A stretch of DNA of 64,000 nucleotides, taken from contig CM074130.1 of the NCBI GenBank assembly GCA_037178625.1, positions 4,278,001-4,342,000 on the forward strand, given 5' to 3'. The position numbers and the translations under genes were made by a program. Shown piece after piece: positions 56,217 through 64,000 of the stretch. Origin of the DNA: Skeletonema tropicum. Its lineage: Eukaryota > Bacillariophyta > Thalassiosirophyceae > Thalassiosirales > Thalassiosiraceae. Each line of letters starts with the position of its first letter. Position 1 is the first letter of the stretch. Below the pieces are notes generated by a model. That model saw only the letters and a program-made list of their open reading frames with translations, was not told where the DNA came from and made no database searches.

Positions 56217-56518
56217 GATAGATGATAGATGATAGCGGTGATTGACGAAACGTTTGTTTGGGATCAGATGTACATCCAACATACCTACTTACTTATTCGT
56301 CAATTGAACGTTTGAGTTTATCTGTGGCTCTTTTTTTTTGACACAAATCTATTATCTCTTCCTAATTTCTAGGTAGGCAGGAGTAAGTTCCAAGTATGTA
56401 TTCATCTATTGCATACATATTGCATTATTTTTTCTTTTTTTGCGTCATCCACACCTCGCACCTCGTCACTCGCATACTCACTGTACTCATGCATGTTGTG
56501 TTGCAAAGGCCACCTAAC

Positions 56519-57200
56519 ATGTTTCGATCCATAGCAACCTCATCCACCCACCGCTTCTTCGCCTCCACAGCTGCCTCAGCCGAGAAGGTTTGGCAAGTCT
56601 ACCTCTCCGGAGAGATCCATTCCGATTGGAGGGAAGTCATCGCCAAGGGTATTGAATCGAAGCAACTACCAGTGCAATTGGTTTCACCCAATACCTCTCA
56701 CGAAGATAGTGATGATTGTGGAGCGATTATTTTGGGAATGGAGGAAAAGCGATCAAATTGGGATAAGATTGGGGCAGGAATGTAAGTTGTTGACTCTCTG
56801 ATGTAGGCTTATGTTCATACTTATATATCAATATCTCTTGTTCTTGTGTTTCTAACTTCCTTCATTACAATGTTACAGGAACAACATCCGTACCAAAAAT
56901 CTGATTGAAGACTCTGACATTGTAGTGGTTCGTTTCGGTGAAAAGTATAGACAATGGAACGCTGCATTCGATGCAGGTTACGCAGCAGCTCTTGGGAAAT
57001 CAATCATTACTCTTCATCCACCGAGTATTTCGCACATGTTGAAAGAGGTCAATGCAAATGCAAGTGTTGTGTGCGAAGATACGGAACAAGTTGTGGATAC
57101 GCTTGCCTATGTTATTCGTGGAGATTTGCCAAAGCCAAGAGATGGGGATGACTTTGTACCGATAGCGGATAGACTTGGAGCCGGTAATCCAAATCCTTGA
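56519..57200 (+). CDS. YtoQ-family protein, possibly mitochondrial
   Basis: Exons 56519-56781 and 56879-57200 (97-nt intron, GTAAGT to TTACAG, splitting an ATG codon) give 194 residues. The core matches bacterial YtoQ: VYLSGEIHSDWREVIAKGIE, PVQLVSPNTSHEDSDDCG, and DIVVVRFGEKYRQWNAAFDA followed by GYAAALGKSIITLH. YtoQ is a conserved protein of uncertain activity whose fold is related to nucleoside 2-deoxyribosyltransferases. The head MFRSIATSSTHRFFASTAAS, rich in Arg/Ser/Ala, suggests mitochondrial import. An upstream in-frame ATG at 56396 would add a hydrophobic leader and is less likely. Convergent with RNase Z, 38 bp apart. Confidence 0.88.
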
Positions 57201-57238
57201 TTGAATCCGTATAGCTCTTAATTTCTACTGCTAATATG

Positions 57239-59671
57239 CTATAAGATACCCTGCGCACTGAACATACCAGGCACTGCCATAAGTTCCTTTGAGTCTACCA
57301 TCACATCACTCTTTGCTTCTGTCTGAACATCTTCTTCTTGTCCTGGATACAACAATCGCAGTGCAGGCGTAAGCTTCGTTGCCAACGGCAAAGAGCTGGG
57401 TGTCACTTTCATGAGATCAAATGCAAATGCAATAGGCACAGACATGGCTTTTGCATCACTCTCGTTTCTATTCACTGACGGAATCTTTGGATACCGTTGA
57501 GAAAAATGAGTCAATATCAATGTCTTGGCATCCATCTTACAAGCAATTTCAATTGCTTCTCCAACAGTAGAGTGCTTCTTCAAAACTGCTTCCTCCGTCA
57601 TACCATCTTCAAAGGTGGCTTCATGAATAAGAACATCTGCTCCATTACCAGCTAATGCAAATCGGGTTGACGGACGACAATCTCCACTGTATGCAAGCCT
57701 CCCAAAAGCAGTCCCGTCAACTATGACTGCGTATGAATATGGACAGTGCGTCACTTGGACAGCTGTGCACGAAATACCTAAATCTTCACGTAGCTTACTG
57801 CACAAGCGAGACTGCCGACCACCAGGAAACAAATCCCGACAATCCAGCTCAACATAGCTACCTTTGATTTCAGGCACGGTAAGTTGATACTCAGATAGGA
57901 ATGCAAACATGTTGGGAGGTGCCATAAGCACGATAGGATCGTTGCTTCCACCAATAGCACTACGTTCCGACAAGAGCCGCAGCAGCCCCAAGTGATGGTC
58001 TGCGTGTGGATGAGAAATCCAAACAGCCTTTATGCCAAGAAGACGTGAATGATATTCGTCAACAGCAGAAACTGATTTTGGGAGTGCGCTCTTCCATACT
58101 TGTAGTAGTTGCCCGACAGTCCCTTCTCCGACGTCAAGCAGCATGCTATTACCGTTGCTCATTCGCAAGTACATTCCGGTTACATTGCGATGTTTGCATG
58201 GCACGGCACTTCCCGTTCCAGAGAAGATGAGCTCACCAAGATTGCTTTTGTTTCCTTCTTCGTCAACTTGAATGCCAGCTTCTTGCTCAGACGCGACTGT
58301 CTTTGCAAGTTGAAGAGCGCCAGTCGCAAGAACTTCCTCTCTGAGATCGTCCTTTTCTGTGGTGGAGTATAAAGAGTTCATTGTGCATGTATTCAATCCG
58401 CGTTTCGATCGTGGTATCAAGAGATATTCCATCATATGACAACCCTCTATAAATGATTTCGTTCTTTTGCTGACCTCACACGTATTCACTGGTATTTCTG
58501 GCATTGGAAATATGCCATCATGAACATAAGATCGTCGGAAGCCACCTCTCATTCCCGAGACAAAGGGACTTGCGTTGTTGTTTGTTGCGCTATCCTTCAC
58601 TCTCTCCGCAACATGCAACGTTATGTGATCCACTTCAGATCCAAACTCGTCACACCATGATTGATAAGCGTCAGATTCAAAAACGGCCTTTGGTGTCAAA
58701 TGCACAATAGCATCAAGTTGAGCATCAGGAACATCATTGGTAGCACTTTTCTCAAACGCACGTAAAGTTTCGGAAGCTCTCAATTCGGCCAACACTTGTA
58801 GAGTTGGGCAGTAAACAACTGCGACTCCAACACCCGGGCTTTCTTTCGCGAGCACATCTTTTGAATCTACTGTCTTTTCCTCATTCGTCTCTGAGTCGAT
58901 GAAGGTAACACTCTTCCCTGCCTTTAATTGTCCACATAACGGTCCCATTGGGACATTTAACTTCCTTGCCTTTTCAATTAAAAACTTTCCTGGTAGTTTT
59001 GGAGTTGTGAAGACATAAGATATGGCTTGTTTCGTAATTTGATGCGATTGTGCAGTCTCTAGAGCATTCGATACAATGGTATAATCAACTGGTATGCTTT
59101 TGACATTGAAACTGGTCTCTTCGTTGTCTTTTTGTATTTTCTTCTTTGCCCTTTTGTTCGCATGCTCTGGGTGCTTTTGTTGCGTGTTGTTTAATTTGGA
59201 ACTATCAAAATGCCCCTCGTAAGTATGAATATTGAACCTATCTCGCCTCATGAAATGTCGCAATGAGTGCAAAAATGATTTTGTACCGGAAGGTCCAACT
59301 ATTTCAAGATGAGGTATTCCATCATTTGTCAGCATGCTACTAGCTTTTCGCTTAAAGTGATCACCTCCCTTGGCATTATTGCTTTGCTGAAACTCAATTG
59401 CAGCTTTCTCGGCTACATCAGCCGTAGTCAATATCATCCCAGGAAGACCTCCAAATGCATCATGACCGACATGTGTTAAACATATTCTATTGACGGAACT
59501 GACACGCAACGTCCCAACTCCTGTTGCGCTTGTCGATGAAGATTCGAGGAAGGAGCGTTGACATCCCTCTCCGCAGTTTATGAGCGTTTTTGAGCCATTG
59601 GGTGAAACTATCAGCAGAGATGGACTCGAATCCAATGAGGATGTTGTCAGGATTCGTATGCTTGCTGTCAT
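57239..59671 (-). CDS. ELAC2: Long-form ribonuclease Z (tRNA 3' endonuclease)
   Basis: Removes the 3' trailer of precursor tRNAs in nucleus and/or mitochondria. 810 residues, single exon, the usual length for the eukaryotic long form with two metallo-beta-lactamase halves. The N-terminal half is degenerate (INCGEGCQRSFLES, ICLTHVGHDAFGGLPGM). The C-terminal half is catalytic: GTGSAVPCKHRNVTGMYL, LLDVGEGTVGQLL, the zinc motif SHPHADHHLGLL (about 553), LAYSGDCRPSTRFA, LIHEATFEDGM and LILTHFSQRYP. The ATG at 59671 starts MTASIRILTTSS. It is divergent from the prenyltransferase gene, with a 367-bp shared promoter region. Confidence 0.95.
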   Translation of the reverse strand: MTASIRILTTSSLDSSPSLLIVSPNGSKTLINCGEGCQRSFLESSSTSATGVGTLRVSSVNRICLTHVGHDAFGGLPGMILTTADVAEKAAIEFQQSNNAKGGDHFKRKASSMLTNDGIPHLEIVGPSGTKSFLHSLRHFMRRDRFNIHTYEGHFDSSKLNNTQQKHPEHANKRAKKKIQKDNEETSFNVKSIPVDYTIVSNALETAQSHQITKQAISYVFTTPKLPGKFLIEKARKLNVPMGPLCGQLKAGKSVTFIDSETNEEKTVDSKDVLAKESPGVGVAVVYCPTLQVLAELRASETLRAFEKSATNDVPDAQLDAIVHLTPKAVFESDAYQSWCDEFGSEVDHITLHVAERVKDSATNNNASPFVSGMRGGFRRSYVHDGIFPMPEIPVNTCEVSKRTKSFIEGCHMMEYLLIPRSKRGLNTCTMNSLYSTTEKDDLREEVLATGALQLAKTVASEQEAGIQVDEEGNKSNLGELIFSGTGSAVPCKHRNVTGMYLRMSNGNSMLLDVGEGTVGQLLQVWKSALPKSVSAVDEYHSRLLGIKAVWISHPHADHHLGLLRLLSERSAIGGSNDPIVLMAPPNMFAFLSEYQLTVPEIKGSYVELDCRDLFPGGRQSRLCSKLREDLGISCTAVQVTHCPYSYAVIVDGTAFGRLAYSGDCRPSTRFALAGNGADVLIHEATFEDGMTEEAVLKKHSTVGEAIEIACKMDAKTLILTHFSQRYPKIPSVNRNESDAKAMSVPIAFAFDLMKVTPSSLPLATKLTPALRLLYPGQEEDVQTEAKSDVMVDSKELMAVPGMFSAQGIL

Positions 59672-60038
59672 GCTCAATACGGGGCTTGGTTATTGGTGGT
59701 GGACGTTTCCTTTATGTATGTGGTGATGGGTTTGCACGGGCAGAGTTTAGGATTGGTGGATGGGCGTTGGAAAACTAGAGTGTCCCTACCATCTTTCTCA
59801 TGAGCGAGAATCGCTAACAGCTAGGTACTCTAGAGAGAGCAAAAGCGTGCAGACACAGGGAAGAGCGATAGATCGGGATCTAAATCAATTTTTGCAAAAG
59901 GCAACACTAGAATCTTGACCACTGCCAGGCAATCGAAGTAATACTCCTATTATGTAGAAGAAACAATCTGAAACAATCTCGCATATCCTGCATCAGCTCT
60001 TTTATCAGCCTTCTGCACTCATTAACAACATCCAGATA
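59672..60038. promoter_or_regulatory. Shared region between divergent RNase Z and prenyltransferase genes
   Basis: 367 bp without coding content separate the two divergent ATGs, so both promoters must lie here. No clear TATA box was recognised. TCTCATGAGCGAGA (59797-59810) is a short near-palindrome of unknown meaning. Confidence 0.4.
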
Positions 60039-61112
60039 ATGATCATCCCCGACGTGTTCTCTGACATTGATCCAATTGCACAAAATGATGGACCAGAACC
60101 AGCCTGTGCAATCACCTACACACCGGAATTTGTCGAAGCTCATAATTATCTACGTGCCGTATTGAGAGCCGACGAGAGGAGCGAACGGGCATTTGAACTA
60201 ACGACCATTTGTTTGAAATTTAATCCTGCGAATTACACATGCTGGCACTTTCGTCGGAGGTGCCTTGTCGCCCTTTGCACCCCATCAGAAGATGCACATG
60301 CTACTATTGATGTGGAGCGAATCGACCATGATTTGGAATTTGCTGCGAATTTGGGAGGGACCAATCCCAAGAATTATCAACTCTGGTACCACCGTCGTGC
60401 CCTATTGGAAATTCGCTTTGAAGGCGATGAAAAGATTCAAGTCGCTCAAAAGGAACTCGGCTATGTGGATAAGATTCTGGATGACGACAATAAGAATTAT
60501 CACGCATGGTCACATCGACAATGGATCATTCGGACAATCAACCAGCCTGAACTCTGGTTGGCTGAAATTGACTATTCTCACTCAAAGATTCTATTAGATC
60601 CACGCAACAACTCGGCTTGGAATCAGCGTTGGTTTGCAACACATGAGGGGGAGATTGCAGCAAACAGCGGAAGAATGAAACTCGGTGGGAAGTTAACATT
60701 TGACAAGGCCGCAGAAGAAGCAAACTATGCAGTCTGTGGAGCACAAGTAGATCCATTCAATGAAAGTCCGTGGCGATATCTGATTGGTGTATTGATGGAA
60801 CAATATCGGTGGGCACAAAGAGAAGAGGGGGCAGATGACAAATACAAAGTGGATGGCCTCTTGCGTGAATATGTTTTGAAAATCAAAGATATGAACAAAG
60901 ATTGGGACAGTCCAAAAGAGGATCTTCCTGCAGGTCCATGTGTTAGCCTAATGTCAGCTTTGGTTGATTTACTCGAAACTTTAGGGGACAAGTCATCTCT
61001 AGAAGAAGCCAAGGATATGATAGGAGACTTAGTAGTGGAGGATCCGGTACGCAGAAAATATTGGCACAAGAGGCAGGGCAATGTATTGAATTCGCTGGGC
61101 AAGGTTTCGTAA
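60039..61112 (+). CDS. FNTA: Protein farnesyltransferase / geranylgeranyltransferase I alpha subunit
   Basis: The alpha subunit is shared by farnesyl- and geranylgeranyl-transferase I, which attach isoprenoids to CaaX-box Cys residues in the cytosol. 357 residues. Five PFTA repeats in order: NYTCWHFRRRCLV, NYQLWYHRRALLE, NYHAWSHRQWIIR, NNSAWNQRWFATH and NESPWRYLIGVL. Length agrees with the family (about 330-380). The catalytic-site Lys (in animals within the head helix region) cannot be assigned by eye. The ATG at 60039 is the first in frame. Convergent with the next gene, only 20 bp apart. Confidence 0.95.
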   Translation: MIIPDVFSDIDPIAQNDGPEPACAITYTPEFVEAHNYLRAVLRADERSERAFELTTICLKFNPANYTCWHFRRRCLVALCTPSEDAHATIDVERIDHDLEFAANLGGTNPKNYQLWYHRRALLEIRFEGDEKIQVAQKELGYVDKILDDDNKNYHAWSHRQWIIRTINQPELWLAEIDYSHSKILLDPRNNSAWNQRWFATHEGEIAANSGRMKLGGKLTFDKAAEEANYAVCGAQVDPFNESPWRYLIGVLMEQYRWAQREEGADDKYKVDGLLREYVLKIKDMNKDWDSPKEDLPAGPCVSLMSALVDLLETLGDKSSLEEAKDMIGDLVVEDPVRRKYWHKRQGNVLNSLGKVS

Positions 61113-61132
61113 AAGTAAATTAAACGTTTTGA

Positions 61133-62635
61133 TTAATTTGATGATTCCTTCACTCCATTGGATCCGTAAACATCAATTCTACGCACCGGTGATACCTCTG
61201 AAAACTTGTGCAGCAAGTCATTTCCCTTTTCATAAATGCCCAACGCTCCTCCTGTATGCCAAAATAGTACGTTTTTGTTCCGATACGACTCTGTATCATT
61301 CTCTACGACGTGCGTCATGAAGTGGTAGAGTGCCTTACCGCTATAGACCGGATCCAATGCAATACCCGTCTCTAAAGAAAACTGCAATATGAAGTCTAAT
61401 TCCTCTTTGGTACTCTGAGCGTAGCCCCTACCTTTTCCGTTGTGAACTGTAACTGCATCACGGATAAATTGATCTGCTGTAGTGTCAAGAGATGCTCCCA
61501 TCTCATTGGCAATTGATGCCATTGTATCATAAAAGTAATCGGGGTTGTCACATACTCCAACCGCATGTAACTCTGGACAAGACTTGTCGATGGCAAACGG
61601 ATGTCTTTGGCCTGAACTTCCATATGCCATTGATAAACCTAGGGAAATACCAGCGGCAGTGCCACCACTACCAGTGGCAAAGACAACATGATCCAGATTA
61701 AAGTCGAAAGAAGACGTACTGCTGTCGTCTTGCTTCATTGATTCCATTTGGTTCATGAGCTCATCCACAGCATTAATATACCCCCATGATCCCACTCCAT
61801 TCGATCCCCCAACCGGTATTGCATAAGGCTTACCTCCATCTTTCGTTGCAATATACTCACACACATGTTCCACAAGCTTGTTCGAACCTACCCGACCGTA
61901 CTCACCAGGAGTACAAGTATAAATCGAACTTCCCATCATTCGATCAAATAAAATATTCCCTTCAAATCCCAATAAGTCATCCTCCGTCGTTTCGTCATGT
62001 ACCTTATCCGCCCTTCTCGTGCGCAAGATCAAACTAGGTGAAAGACCCACCATTCTAGCTGCAGCGGCAGTCGCGCGACAATGATTACTCTGCTCTCCAC
62101 CTATAGTGACAACGGAATCACATCCCTTTGCCAGTGCATCTGCAAGCAAGAATTCGAGCTTGCGAAGTTTGTTACCACCCAGTTCGACACCACCAGTGGC
62201 ATCATCTCGTTTGACGTAGAGTTTCATGTTCAATTCGTCCAGTCTAGAGAGAATACTGTTAGCATTCTGACTCCTAGTACACCTACTACCACGACGGTTT
62301 TTCTTTGGACCACTCACTAATTGAACTGGTGTCGGAAGATTGGCCAATCTCAGCCGTTCTTTGGGCACGTTATTGGTGAATGGTGACGCCCATTCTGGAG
62401 AGATGTAGGGATAGGATGTATCTGGTTGCTGAAATGTCATTCGTAGGCGATTCGTTGTGGTGGTAATATGTCGTGAGCTGATTCTAGGTGATGATGATAT
62501 TGATGATGAGATGAATGCTCTTGTTGATGTTGATGTGAACAATATCATGAAGGACAGAAGGAATACGATGTTGTTGATTGTGCTGCTGCTGAGATGATGG
62601 TGACAATGGGGTGTCAAAGTGATTGCTGTTGTCAT
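61133..62635 (-). CDS. D-cysteine desulfhydrase / ACC-deaminase-like PLP enzyme, probably plastid-targeted
   Basis: Fold-type II PLP enzyme. 500 residues, single exon. The PLP lysine is in VELGGNKLRKLEFLLADAL (about 150-168), followed by VTIGGEQSNHCRATAAAAR (a GGxQSNH motif typical of D-cysteine desulfhydrase and ACC deaminase), PVGGSNGVGSWGY and the phosphate-binding ATGSGGTAAGISLG. It probably degrades D-cysteine to pyruvate, sulfide and ammonia; ACC deaminase cannot be excluded without site residues. The N-terminus has a hydrophobic stretch (NIVFLLSFMILFTSTSTRA) ending at A|FISSSISSS, a bipartite plastid signal. The family is usually 330-400 residues, the excess being the targeting head and low-complexity inserts. 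Confidence 0.9.
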   Translation of the reverse strand: MTTAITLTPHCHHHLSSSTINNIVFLLSFMILFTSTSTRAFISSSISSSPRISSRHITTTTNRLRMTFQQPDTSYPYISPEWASPFTNNVPKERLRLANLPTPVQLVSGPKKNRRGSRCTRSQNANSILSRLDELNMKLYVKRDDATGGVELGGNKLRKLEFLLADALAKGCDSVVTIGGEQSNHCRATAAAARMVGLSPSLILRTRRADKVHDETTEDDLLGFEGNILFDRMMGSSIYTCTPGEYGRVGSNKLVEHVCEYIATKDGGKPYAIPVGGSNGVGSWGYINAVDELMNQMESMKQDDSSTSSFDFNLDHVVFATGSGGTAAGISLGLSMAYGSSGQRHPFAIDKSCPELHAVGVCDNPDYFYDTMASIANEMGASLDTTADQFIRDAVTVHNGKGRGYAQSTKEELDFILQFSLETGIALDPVYSGKALYHFMTHVVENDTESYRNKNVLFWHTGGALGIYEKGNDLLHKFSEVSPVRRIDVYGSNGVKESSN

Positions 62636-63048
62636 ATTTCAACAGATTTCAACCTATTTCAACGAGGGTGCAATGAAAGGAGCCTGTAGCCTGTAGGCTG
62701 TAGGTCTGGAGCTGGTGTATAAGTACCATAGGTCGACGCAAAAGATGAAAAAAGCAATTTGTAATTTGTGTACAAGATAGATAGGAATCAATATGAAATC
62801 CAGCGGGGTACACGTCGTGTATTGTTAAGCAATAATCTTCATGCACCATCAGTAAAATGTATGAATGAGCCAGACTTCGCTTCATCTTCCGTCCATCTGA
62901 TTATTATCGAGAATCGAGAGGTGCTCCCAGTCTATATGGCTTGTATGATCATTGCCTTATCTATATACTTGGATTGAGGCATCTTCACAAACAGTTACTC
63001 AAAAAATCTTGCTTTCATCGCAGCTCGCGCTTAGGTTGAGAGAATCAA
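62636..63048. promoter_or_regulatory. Shared region between divergent desulfhydrase and oxygenase genes
   Basis: 413 bp without a supportable gene lie between two divergent start codons. ATCTATATACTTGGATTGAG (62958-62977) includes a TATA-like word about 90 bases before the oxygenase ATG at 63049. Confidence 0.35.
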
Positions 63049-64000
63049 ATGGCGACCGTATCAAACCCCGAAGTTATCGTAAGAAGCACCAACATGAACC
63101 AATACGAGGTGCCCATACTGACAAACATCACAGACACCACTACCAACAGCACCGCACCACCAAACGATGATGATGACCATAATGAAATCCCATGTCATCG
63201 ATCTATCCAATCCCAACACCGAACAACTCCTCCACCAAATCCTACGTGCCTGTACCACCTGGGGATTCTTCCAACTCACCAACCACGACATTCCGCTACC
63301 ACTCATTCAATCCTATCGTGAAAGCAAGGCAAAGTTCTTCTCCCTACCCTACGACACCAAACTAAAACTAAAGCGAAATGCACAAAATGCACGTGGATAT
63401 TTTGACGATGAGTTGACCAAACGAAGAAAGGATTGGAAGGAGGCATTGGATGTGGGTGTGCCCGGAAGTAGAACGTGGGACACTCCCGATTTTGATGAGA
63501 GTAATGCCTGTTTGGATGGGATGAATCAATTCCCGTCACAGGAAGAGTGTCCTGATTTTCGGGACATTACAGTCCAATACTTTGAAGAATGTGCAAAGTT
63601 ATCCAATCGTCTTGCTAGATTGATGGCGTGTGCGTTGGGGATTCGAGAGGGGAGTGAGGACGCACAAATTTTAGATCGCATGGCGTTGAATCATACGAGT
63701 TACTTGCGAATGAATTACTATCCTCCGTGTGATTTGAATGATGTAGACACTGTGGTGCCGGATGGTCCACCACCTTTGGGTATATCGCCTCATCGCGATG
63801 CTGGCTTTCTAACCATTCTGTTGCAAGATGACGATTGTCATTCTTTGCAGGTGGCTAGATTTGAAGACTCGGATCTTGGTCGTGACAACAGTTGGGTCAC
63901 CGTTCAACCAATTCCAGGTGCTGTAACAATCAACACTGGTGATATGGCAATGATTTGGTCGAATGGTATATTTCGTGCACCGTTGCATCGAGTACTGACA
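63049..64000 (+). CDS. 2-oxoglutarate/Fe(II) oxygenase (cut by right edge, possible frameshift)
   Basis: Member of the isopenicillin N synthase-like / plant DOXC type of soluble dioxygenases. From 63182 the frame reads KSHVIDLSNPN, ACTTWGFFQLTNHDIP (N-terminal DIOX_N domain), KFFSLPYDTKLKLKR, YLRMNYYPPCD, then SPHRDAGFLTILLQDD (metal HxD) and APLHRVLT (second metal His) at the edge; the RxS 2OG contact lies beyond. Upstream, ATG 63049 opens MATVSNPEVIVRS...HNEIP in another frame. Other members read IP(V)IDLS here, and one extra T at about 63191 (CCATGTCATC) would separate the halves. Alternatively, translation starts at one of the ATGs at 63167-63184. Substrate unknown. Confidence 0.85.

Overview
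The window is nuclear DNA of a stramenopile alga, most likely a centric diatom. Evidence: spliceosomal introns of about 50-200 nt with GT-AG borders; HGGG-type (WRKY19-like) zinc-knuckle repeats of the kind common in stramenopiles; two metabolic enzymes whose N-termini look like a signal peptide followed by a diatom-style [S/R]A|[F/W] plastid cleavage site; N/Q/S/D-rich low-complexity inserts; and a large secreted cysteine-rich repeat family with chitin-binding-like modules and PT-rich linkers, as in diatom wall proteins. The species assignment is inference; no marker gene is present.

Layout. 1-1832 (minus): 5' part of a RecQ helicase that carries a GRF-type zinc finger. 1.8-5 kb: a decayed terminal-inverted-repeat element and a strong hairpin. 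5.3-8.3 kb: a secreted cysteine-rich modular protein (copy 1, one-base frameshift), followed at 10.4-11.1 kb by a badly decayed relative. 11.4-13.9 kb (minus): torsin-like AAA+ protein with altered Walker motifs. 14.7-18.1 kb: GAF-like plus WRKY19-like zinc protein. 18.2-19.6 kb (minus): RNA polymerase III subunit RPC5. 21.5-22.0 kb (minus): LAMTOR5-like Ragulator subunit. 22.1-24.7 kb: dead DNA transposon with 34-bp terminal repeats and a nested foldback. 25.4-27.5 kb: cytochrome P450 with a frameshift. 28.3-29.6 kb: TPR protein. 29.6-30.9 kb (minus): ALG7/DPAGT1. 31.2-32.4 kb: two small inverted-repeat elements and a palindrome array. 32.7-34.2 kb: sulfotransferase-like type II membrane protein. 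34.2-35.6 kb (minus): plastid arogenate/prephenate dehydrogenase. 35.7-44.3 kb: repeat-rich, with relics of mobile-element genes. 44.3-48.9 kb: second copy of the cysteine-rich gene, brought with flanks that include the 3' tip of the torsin-like gene. 49.3-52.9 kb: an element bounded by terminal repeats with a frameshifted gene of unknown type. 52.98-56.22 kb: a hAT transposon with matching 18-bp ends, an 8-bp target duplication and an open spliced transposase. 56.5-62.6 kb: compact housekeeping block (YtoQ-like, RNase Z, farnesyl/geranylgeranyl transferase alpha, D-cysteine desulfhydrase-like). 63.0 kb to the end: 2-oxoglutarate oxygenase, cut by the edge.

Housekeeping genes sit in tight convergent pairs (20-80 bp between stops), whereas the long spaces are filled by transposon debris. 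The genes do not form one pathway. The coherent story is genome dynamics: a segmental duplication of a surface-protein gene from a neighbouring locus, later broken independently in each copy, within a zone of several DNA-transposon families, at least one apparently recent. Several single-base frame breaks in otherwise good genes (P450, 2OG oxygenase, copy 1) could be real or residual assembly errors.
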